From Bombyx mori (Eukaryota; Arthropoda; Insecta; Lepidoptera; Bombycidae): 64,000 nucleotides of DNA. Positions 12,109-21,900 of this stretch are shown here, one piece after another. The notes under the pieces are model-generated. The model made no database searches and was not told the origin of the DNA. It worked only from the letters and a program-made list of their open reading frames with translations. Location of the stretch: positions 4,548,501 to 4,612,500 of the forward strand of contig NC_085132.1 in assembly GCF_030269925.1 (NCBI RefSeq), in the 5' to 3' direction. A program made the position numbers and the translations under genes. Numbering within the stretch: position 1 is the first letter of the stretch; each line of letters begins with the position of its first letter.

Positions 12109-12816
12109 TGTGACGGCGTTAACAATATTTCTAATAAACATCACGTGCAACAGGCGTGACTCACACAAGCCGGGTGCGCCGGCCGTGTCGTTCCACTCGT
12201 GCAACAGAAGTGACTCATAAGCCAGCTGCGCCGGCTAGTATAAAAAGGCGGTGCGTGCCTTGCGAAAAATCACGTCATCTCGGATCCTCCTGATCCACTA
12301 ACGGTGCTTTTAGGTACTTCAAGCACCGGTCACCGTTCTCGTCGAACCCGTCGCTTGCGACGAAGGGCTCGACGAGTAAATTAACTCTCAGACACAGCCC
12401 ACTGAGTTTCTCGCCGGATCTTCTCAGTGGGTCGCGTTTCCGATCCGGTGGTAGATTCTGCGAAGCACGACTCTTGCTAGGGTTCGTGTTAGCAACATCG
12501 TCAGGTTTGAGCCCCGTGAGCTCACCTACTAAAGTTAAGGCTACGCTGAAATAGCCGCTAGGGCTATCAGCTTAGGTAGGAAAAAAAAAAAAAAAAAAAA
12601 AAATGCGAAAAACATTCGTTGGACTGCGCTTGCCTGGTGCACTTACTATATCCTTGTTACGTTGTGTGATTCAGTGACTGTTGTACGTACTGGTTAAAGT
12701 TGGACAAGTGTTAAAGTGAATTGTTAAGATAACATATTGTTGATTAAATCAGGAACCAAAAAGTGACATCGTTTTACTTGGTGTTCAACAAGATAATGTC
12801 TACCCTCAAGCTTACA
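12109..12816 (+). repeat. 5' LTR, interrupted
   Basis: Matches the 3' LTR over its whole length except for 12270-12612. That segment is a family A element plus one copy of its 9-bp target duplication, TGCGAAAAA (12261-12269 and 12604-12612). Without it the LTR is 365 bp. The insertion lies about 20 bp downstream of the TATA box, so the presumed transcription start is separated from the rest of the LTR. Confidence 0.88.
12270..12603 (+). mobile_element. Family A short retroelement (SINE-like or LINE tail) nested in LTR
   Basis: Begins near CGGATCCTCCTGATCCACTA, carries the shared core around GAGTTTCTCGCCGGATCTTC, and ends with TAGGTAGG followed by about 24 A. It is flanked by the 9-bp duplication TGCGAAAAA. 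The poly(A) tail and duplication show it moved by retrotransposition. It has no coding capacity. Other copies in this window: 6018-6166, 18866-19031, 22213-22475, 38183-38362, 43524-43760, 45385-45470, 45546-45810. Confidence 0.75.
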
Positions 12817-13401
12817 TCAGAAGTGAGATCAGGACTCTACTCTCACTGGCGTGACGTGTTTGAACATGTTCGAAGTACAGCAAAAAAAAACATGATGCAG
12901 ATCAGAATACTAGTAGTGGTACGCCACAAGAGCGTGAATGCAGCATACGTAAGTCGTGTAATAACGTCTCTGTTACCTCGATGGAAGATCTGAGCCACGA
13001 AGAAATCGTCACATCTTACGTTCTGGCTCATGTTGCCCAGTTTGACTGTCGACTTCATCACATGGAATTTACTAACGGAAATACAACACGTAACAAACTA
13101 TTGCAAGAAATTAAGGCAAGTGCAAATCTAAAGTGAAACTTCGATCGCAACGATCGCAATAATGGATCTGTCATGACGAGTGGGTAGTTCCGACACGAAT
13201 CGTTTTTAAGCCAATGACTACTGCTAGAGTTACATGGCACTAGTACAGTAAACCAGGACATGAGACTGTGAATTGTCGCTGAAATTTTAGAATCTACTCG
13301 ATTCAATACCAATAACACTACACGTTCGATGACTTCGGGCTCCAGCAAGCAAGCAAACAAGAAAGCAAGCAAGTTTCCGTGGGGAAGAAAAATTGACACA
13401 T

Positions 13402-13490
13402 CTGAAGTCGTCGTGACCTGTAAGATAAGACGTCCGGTGCGTTCGTGTCTGGCGATGCGGCGGTGTTCGGGTTCCGCTGGCGGATGCAGG
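13402..13490 (+). mobile_element. Bm1-like tRNA-derived head inside LTR element
   Basis: GAAGTCGTCGTGACCTGTAA (A-box region) and GCGGCGGTGTTCGGGTTCCG (B-box region) match the tRNA-like head of Bm1; the body is missing. Immediately after (13560-13720) a GC-rich stretch translates on the minus strand to SAGLRTVEAICPVLGDW, resembling a LINE protein fragment. Confidence 0.45.
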
Positions 13491-14097
13491 TTTTTCCGGT
13501 GAAGTGCGTGCTTGTGCGTGCTTGACAAGTGTTCGCGGTTGGCTTCCTCAGTGTGGGAGTAACATCGTGTAGCCGGAGGTGAGACTTCCGCGGTCGCGGC
13601 CCACCCAGTCCCCGAGAACCGGGCAGATCGCCTCGACGGTACGGAGGCCGGCCGACGGGTCCGCCACACGACGAGACCACGCCTCCAGCACGGACTGCCG
13701 ATATTGGAGCCCCCGCGCTCCGGCTGCACTTGCGCTAGGGCGCGCCGCCTCGTAGGAGACTGTGAGCCTGCAAAACCTGAACAACCTCCTCATCCGTGGG
13801 CGCCCGGCTCTCGCCTGCAAGTCGGCTGTTACGTGTGCGGTGATGCGAGCCATGTAGCTTCTGGGTGTTCCATGCGCTACAAGAAGAAAAACGACACTGC
13901 TCCAGGTGCTGTGGCAGGTCCAACCAGAGACGTCAACGTGTGTTCCAGAGCTTCAGTGTGTTACAGATAAGTGGTTTTGGCTCCCCCTTTATGTTCCATT
14001 CAGGGTCAGAATGTAGTCTTATAAAACAAAGCCATAGTAATTTATTCAATGGTAAGCGGTTTCATGAACAAGTCACCGTAGTCACCCTAGACACGTC

Positions 14098-14445
14098 CTT
14101 ACGGATCCATCAGATCCAATAACTCTTGCATTAGATACCTTCATCTCTAACACTAGGAGCAGGCTGAGGAACCCCAGTAATCGTACTCGTCGAACTCGAC
14201 AAAGAGGTCGACGTGCAACCTAACCCATGCATCAGCCCACTGAGTTTCTCGCCGGATCTTCTCAGTGGGTCGCGATTCCGATCCGGTAGTAGATTCATTC
14301 GCGAAGCAATTGCTCTTGAGTTGTTAGGTCTCCTGCGGAGGCGCTCGGGTAGTTGTTAGCAAATCCCACCCCTCTTGGCTGAGCCTTTGCTCGCCCACCC
14401 GTCCTGGTGAAGCGGGAAAGGCCTCCGGACCACCAGTAATCTTTC
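14098..14445 (+). mobile_element. Family B short retroelement within the LTR element
   Basis: Starts at a sequence like ACGGATCCATCAGATCCAAT and shares the GAGTTTCTCGCCGGATCTTC core with family A. It then diverges into a different 3' half (GGAGGCGCTCGGGTAGTTGT ... GGAAAGGCCTCCGGACCACC). The related copy is at 3886-4245. Non-coding. Confidence 0.65.
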
Positions 14446-15360
14446 AATCACCTGCAGTTTTGGAAAACGATAGGTATAAGTTGAGACATGTAAATGGTTC
14501 TAGTGTACAAAGTTTCCCATGAAAACTTACGCGAAGTACCTCGAGGCCCGTCAGGCCTACTAGAAATTTCTGAAAATTATAGTGACGATGACGTGACGGC
14601 GTACACAGATGGGTTAATTAATCTTGTTCATGAAACTGATCTTAATGATGACGACTCTATCACTGACAATAGAAGCGACATTTTTGTCCGCAAATAGCGA
14701 TACAGCAAACATAGTCTGTGGGTAGTGATACAATGTCTGTAAGCTCAGGCACCTCAGGTGCAGGTGTTGGAAATGTAGAAAACGATGGTCGGTCTCGCAC
14801 TATTTCTGAAGAAATTCCGTATAAATGTTCTGGTTTAAGAAATGTTTTAACAAACGCTACCGTACACGCAGATTAAAAAAAAAAAAGAAAAAAAAAAAGA
14901 GAATTGTATGTGGCTAGAGAGATGTTAATCCGGACTAGCAAAAAAAAAAGAGAAAAAAAAGTGTGAAGTCATTGAAGGGTCTGTCCGGTCCAATGGCTTG
15001 GCTATAGGGATTTTCATCCAGATTAGCCACAACAATTAGCTACAGGGATTGCGATCCGGTCTAGCATTATCCGGTCCAGTTCGAAAAACTGAAGGGATAA
15101 CAATTCCGATTTAAGTTAAAAGGGACATACTTACATACCTGAAGAGATTTAAATGAACTGGCCCAGGTATGTAAGCAGTCAGTATTTATAGCCAGTATAG
15201 GATTTTCTGAAGAATTATGCGAACCGAACCGTATTAGATTGTTAATATCATAGACCACGTTTTAAGTTGCATCCGTTAATGTCAGGATGAACGAATACGC
15301 TTATTGTCTACAGAACAACCATAAAAAGGCGCACGAGGACGAGCGCATGTCAGTATGGCC

Positions 15361-15724
15361 GTGACGGCGTTAACAATATTTCTAATAAACATCACGTGCA
15401 ACAGGCGTGACTCACACAAGCCGGGTGCGCCGGCCGTGTCGTTCCACTCGTGCAACAGAAGTGACTCATAAGCCAGCTGCGCCGGCTAGTATAAAAAGGC
15501 GGTGCGTGCCTTGCGAAAAACATTCGTTGGACTGCGCTTGCCTGGTGCACTTACTATATCCTTGTTACGTTGTGTGATTCAGTGACTGTTGTACGTACTG
15601 GTTAAAGTTGGACAAGTGTTAAAGTGAATTGTTAAGATAACATATTGTTGATTAAATCAGGAACCAAAAAGTGACATCGTTTTACTTGGTGTTCAACAAG
15701 ATAATGTCTACCCTCAAGCTTACA
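15361..15724 (+). repeat. 3' LTR, uninterrupted
   Basis: Uninterrupted 364-bp copy with a TATA box at about 15490. It lacks or has changed the first T relative to the 5' LTR (CGTGACGG against TGTGACGG). It ends 214 bp before the first recognised odorant-receptor exon. Confidence 0.88.
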
Positions 15725-15937
15725 TATGTATTTCTTCGTTTTCAAATCATAAATGTTTGAAACGGTTTTCATGTTTTGCGTACGATTATAATCCTTACAT
15801 TTCAATTGAAACTGGGTCTACTTTACATTCCTTTTTTTTTGCCAGCCAAAAAGGCTTTTCATCATTACGTTTGTTATTAAAACTTGTATTATCTAATCAA
15901 TATTCTTTACGAAACCGACTTGAGTATAATTTTTCAG

Positions 15938-18900
15938 CTATGGCCAAATCCTACAAGATAGTGTATTATCGTCCGATCTATGAGAATTTGATTTATGAGC
16001 TACGGGATATGTGGCCGAAGGGCTGCGTTGCCGACGAAGAACATGCAATCATCTGTACAGCCCTCAAACAACTCAATTATGTCGTGCAGGGTAACAATTA
16101 CGATTTTTTTACATAATGTTTATTTTAAAATCACAATTTTTTTTCAAAATAATCAATCGTATTTTATGCATTCATCTAAATATAAAGTTGATTTATTTGA
16201 ATACAATGAAGTCATAAAAAAATGGTGCGCGTGCAACTTGGTGCACGTAAAAGAAGTGAAACTTCTTTTGCGGTGTATAGTATTAACGTATTTAATTAAT
16301 GATTAGTCAATTTAGTGTGGTGGCATCCAAATATCCCACGACTCCAAACGCAGTAGTCAGGGACGCTAACTATTGCATTAGCGAGTTAGTCGTGGACCGT
16401 GGCATCAATGAATAATATTATATCGAGGAGTTAAACTTAACGATTAAAATTAGCATTTAAAGATTATAATTTGGAAATCATAACAAAAAACTTCTTGAAC
16501 TATTAAAATGGGGTAAACTTAATTGAAGTCAAATTAAAAACATCGAATTGTTCAGACTGATATCAAATAAAGCGGACATTTAATTACAAAGATAATTGTC
16601 GCGTATTAAGCGTAATGTCGCTAAAACCAGTTAACCTTTCATCTCTCGATATAGTATTTATTTTATAATATTGTAATGACCCCTCTATATAGTATTTATA
16701 ATATGGAGCTTATTTAGGTTACTACTGGTGCACAACGCCCTACTAGTAATATTCCTGTCGCCGCCATTCGTGGAGATCATCAAACAGGTCGCTGGTTGGG
16801 ACGTTCCTCTGATCCTGCCCTTCTTCTACTGGTTTCCCTTCGACCCGTTCCAGCGAATCTACTACGAAACGATTCTTATCTTTCAAACTTGGCACGGTAT
16901 TAACATTTTCACAGCATCATTTTTAAACTAACTAGACACTAATCTGAAATTACTTTAATACTGTTACGCGCTGGAGTTTGGGATAAATAAATGTTCCACC
17001 AAAGTATAACTTAAAATTGTATTAGCAATTAAAACACTTCATAAACTGATGATGATGATGAGACTGACTACGTGCCATCTCTGCAACGCTTTTGTAGTCG
17101 ATACGACATCCCTAGATTTATCGAGTACATTCTGGGCAAGTCGAGTAGCTTCGATGGGTGTTTCCCCTATTTGACAATAGATGACGTTCTACTTCTCGAG
17201 CTTTTTGCTTTGATATTCGTCTCGGCTATTCGGCGATAGATGGAGTTACTCTTACCGACGTAACAATAATATACTAAACATACGCTATTCATGCCATTAA
17301 AAAAATATGTCATTCGGTACGTGTACAAAGAACGTTTAGTGCTTAGAAGAGCCTGTATACATCACGACGTTATATCTGACAGCAACGAGGTGCAAGTCTC
17401 AACCGTATAACTACTGACCCACCAACAAGCTCAAACACAGGAATACTTCGCTGCAGAAATATACAAGATGATCGTAGCTTTACTGTACGACTACATGTAC
17501 ATCTACTGATGTAGTAGTTTTACTGGTAGTAAGACCTCTTGTGAGTCCGCACGGGCAGGTACCACCACCCCGCCTATTTCTGCTGTGAAGCAGTAATGCG
17601 TTTCGGTTTGAAGGGTGGGGCAGCCGCTGTAACTATACTGAGACCTTAGAACTTACATCTCAAGGTGGGTGACGCATTTACGTTGTAGATGTGTATGGGC
17701 TTCAGTAGCCACTTAACATCAGGTGGACTGTGAGCTCATCCACCTATCTAAGCAATAAAAAATAAATAAAAAATCTACCATGGTTAATTATGTTTTGGTT
17801 TGAAATTCCCTATATTTTTTCTCTGTCATAAAGAATATGTACTCAAAGATAAATTACCGTTGACATTTCCAGGGCTAATTACAATCTGGTTTATGCTGTG
17901 CGGAGATTTACTGTTCTGTATATTCTTGAGCCATATTTCGACGCAGTTCGACTTACTGGCAGTGAGGATCAAGAGAATGGTATATGTGCCTGTTGATAAA
18001 CAGCTAATTGAAGAATACCCTTTGGGTGAGTATCAACGGAGCTAATTAATTGACTAAAGTCAAGCGATCCCTCACGGTGCATTGTAATTGGAACACAGGC
18101 GGTCGGAGCTTCTATTATTCTAATTAAAAAACTAAAGTTTCACCATTTTTTCCTGCATTAACCCGCAATCTATAACTATTATACTGAGATCTAAGAACTT
18201 ATATCTCAAGGTGGGTGACGCATTTACGTTGTAGATGTCTATGGGCTCCAGTAACCACTTAACACCAGGTGGGCTGTGAGCTCGTCCACGCATCAAAGCA
18301 ATAAATAAATAAAAATTAAAACCTAAATATAGTGTTTGACTTTATGGTCATGAAGTAACGCGCGGGACGTCTTCTAACTTAGCATTAGTTTCTCGGAATC
18401 CCCAATGTATTACTATACTACAAGATTAAGTATAAAATTGAGGCATGGAGTCTCAATTATAATATAGAATAACCGCTGTCTCGTCAGCCGTGTGAGGTGG
18501 TACCTAACCACGCGGCTTACAAGATGCCCCACCCACCAGTTACTTTATCGTACATGTCATTCGTGGACATGAGCCAAGTGCGTGTTTCATTATGAAAATT
18601 AGTAACCGCCTGTAGGATTTGAATAATGGTATGGTCGCATCGCTCGGTATTAGTAGGTGCTAGGACTAGTAGTACCAGGACTACGTAATCACTTAGACCA
18701 GTGGTCGGCAAACTTATTAGCCAAAGAGCCAAATATGCAAATTAAAACGCCTTAAAAAATTGAGAGCCAAATCTGTTTGTAAATTTAGTAAACATTTATT
18801 ATTGCAAATCCAACAAAAGAAGTCGCAAGATATAAAAAAAAGTATTTATCTATTTAAAAGATATTCTCAGTGGGTCGCGTTTCCGATCCGGTCGTAGATT

Positions 18901-21900
18901 CTGCGAAGCACTGCTCTTGCTAGGGCCATTGTCAGCAACACCTCCGGTTTGAGCCCCGTGAGCTCACCTACACGTCAAGGAGAAGCTGAAATAGTCCCTC
19001 AAGACTATCAGCATAGGTAGGGAAAAAAAATCGACAGCCCGACAATCCCGAGACTGATGTATAAATAGATGCCATGGGGACATTTGTGATTCCTACACCT
19101 TTTAAAACCTCACCTTCGCTCGGCTTACCTTTTCAGTATTAAGCCTATAAGCGATAAATAATGGAACTGTAGCGAGTTACCAATTACTCGCAGACGACTA
19201 ACCGTAGCTAGCTCCACATCGTATGACATCTACGTGATAGCTTCTGACGTTTTTGTACCGGCCAATATTATTGTCAATTCGTTTTTGTATATAAGTGCGT
19301 GTTGTGATTACTTTCACCCAGTGTGCTTTTTAATATTGACCTGACCAATACAAGTAATAAAAACCTCGCCATGGTTTGTCTTCCGCACTGCTTCACCTCA
19401 GATCTGTTTTGAATATTATTTACCAAACGGAAAACTGCAACCTAACTTACATCATAATATTTCGCTATGGGTAAAACTTTTTTTGTTTAAGGGGAATATA
19501 GCCGAAATTTCTTGGTAAAAGAAAAGAGTGCTATTGACTCGTACACTGAAAAACAATGGGAAGAAAGATTTCAGAACGAAGTTACTGAAATTGTTCTGCG
19601 ACACCGGGCTTTAATTAGGTATATTATATTTAGACTAATTAAATTAAACGATTATCGTATTAACACAGAAGTTTAAAATCATAATCAGATGATTATGATT
19701 TTAAACTTCCAAAGCAGCCGCAAGCCGATAGTATCAGAATATTTTTGTTTTTTTATCGCATAGATAGGTGGACGAGCTCTCTGCCCGCCTGCTGTGGTCA
19801 CCGGAGCCCAAACATCATACACGCAAATGCACCTGCCTTGAGATATGAGTTCTAAGGTCTCAGTATAGTTACAACGGCTGCCCCACCCTTCAAACCGAAA
19901 CACATTACTGCTTCACGGCAGAAATAGGCGGGGCGGTGGTACATACCCATGCGACCTCAAAAGAGGTCCGTCCTGGCACCAGAAAATTTATATCAATTTA
20001 TTTACTTATTTATATAAAACAAGTACACGTAATTAAGCAGTTACGTAAGGTTGTAAGCCTGGCACGAGATAGACCGACGACCTCTTGAAGATCGCGGGAA
20101 TTCTCTGGATGCGACAGACCGATCGCTGTGGCGTGGAAGGGAAGGTCTATGGACAGCGGTGGTCGTCTGTGGGCTGTCAGATAGATATATAGGAATGAAG
20201 CATAGTGTGTGAGCGGTCGGTTCATTCTTTGTCGGTCATTTCATGTATGTCTTTCAAGAAAGCATTGAAAAGAATGACCACTGCCAGTCACATTCGTCCT
20301 CGTTCCATTTCTTTTCTTTTGTCTCTTTTTGAATTACCTGTCAAGTCTCGGTCTTAGTCTATGTCTAGTCGATGTAGGTCGTATGTCCTGTGTTTTTTTT
20401 TGTTGTTTAGATGGGTGGACGAGCTCACAGCCCACCTGGTGTTAAGTGATTACTGGAGCCCATAGACATACACAACGTAAATGCGCCACCCACCTTGAGA
20501 TATAAGTTCTAAGGTCTCAAGTATAGTTACAACGGCTGCCCCACCCTTCAAACCGAAACGCATTACTGCTTCACGGCAGAAATAGGCAGGGCGGTGGTAC
20601 CTACCCGCGCGGAATCACAACAGGTCCTACCACCAGTAGGTAGTATGTCTAGTCTTTGTAGGTCGTATGCCCCGTCAAAGAGGTTGCACACCACGACGGT
20701 GTGTATATGCGACATCTAATGGTAACCTGTGCCAATATTATTTTTCAGATTATCCGGAGACGTCGAGGAGCTATTCAGTTTTGCTTTGCTAGTCAATTTC
20801 TTTAATAGCTCTATAATAATTTGTTTCTGTGGATTCTGCTGCGTTGTAAGTGGTAATCTTAGTAATAATAGGTCTAGACTGCAACCTTAACAATCTGATA
20901 CTACTAACTGTGGATATATTTCATACGAATCTGAAACTTGGTTAAACTGGAAAGTGTGGAACATCAAGAAAAAAATTCAAGTTAATTAGGAATAAATTGA
21001 AAATAGAATTTGGCCACTTTTGATAATTCAGTCTTTTGGGGCTTAGTTGTTACCGGAGTTGTAACTTTGGTCGACCATAAACAGTCTTAATTTCAATGCA
21101 ATAAAGGTCATCTTTCAAGCTTATCCTCAGTATTATGTACTTTAATTGTCTTGTCCTATATTTCTATAAAATCACAATATAAATTTAAAAACAGCAACGA
21201 CATATTGACACCGAACGTCACTAGAACTAGGATCGAATTTAAATAAATACATAATTTAGATCTTATCACCAGTACTTGACAGTTTAATTTTGTCTAAAGA
21301 CTCTGTTTTAAGTAAAATCTATAATTACACTAGCGGACCCGACAGACGTAGTCCTGCATACACAAAATGAATGAAATGAATGAATGAATTCATACACAAA
21401 AAATAATTCAAGTCGATTCAGCCGTTTAGTTGTAGTATAGATAAATAACCTAGATACCGGCTGCAGCGCTATCTGCCGGGCTGATTTGTGAATCTAAGCC
21501 GTCCAGGGCATCATCCAAACATATAAAAACTCATTAAAATCGGTCCAGCCGTTTAGGAGGAGTTCAGTGACATACACACGCACAGAAGAATTTTATTAAT
21601 AAAGATAATAATTGTGGAATTGCAATAAACTAAAATACTAACGATGGTGACGTTTATATGTAGATCGTTGAAAAATGGAACGAAATGATTTACAAATCGT
21701 TCTTGACGACCGCTCTGTCACAAACATGGCTGCTCTGCTGGTACGGGCAAAGACTTCTTGAATCAGTAAGTACTTAATTTTGTTGCTAATGAATCTTATA
21801 TGGTTATACGTATATCACAATATATAAATAGTATTTGATTTAAACCTAATAAAATAAAGACGAGAACCCGCCGTGGCCTAAAAGATAAGACGCCTGGTGT

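Larger units (their letters stand above)
12109..15724 (+). mobile_element. LTR retrotransposon, non-autonomous, with nested insertions
   Basis: Two near-identical LTRs flank about 2.5 kb. The 5' LTR is 12109-12816 and holds a nested 343-bp insertion; the 3' LTR is 15361-15724 (364 bp). Ends read TGTGACGG...CTTACA. The flanking direct repeat TATGTA is seen at 12103-12108 and 15725-15730. Each LTR has a TATA box (12239, 15490). Inside are a CCHC knuckle (13827-13870, C-x2-C-x4-H-x4-C) and a degraded aspartic-protease-like motif in which the catalytic Asp position reads His. No reverse transcriptase was found. The TGT...ACA ends would suit a BEL/Pao-type element, but the class is not proven. The near identity of the LTRs suggests a young insertion. 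Confidence 0.85.

Noticed and set aside
13058..13729. 223-codon minus-strand frame inside the LTR element.
   Set aside because: It runs across a Bm1-like head, LINE-like sequence and LTR-internal DNA. The composition shifts along it and no coherent protein family is visible.
15757..15937. Open frame continuing upstream of the receptor exon at 15938, which could be taken as its N-terminus.
   Set aside because: A good acceptor (tttttcag) sits at 15937, the upstream translation has no receptor-like features, and the frame starts at a TTG next to the LTR boundary.
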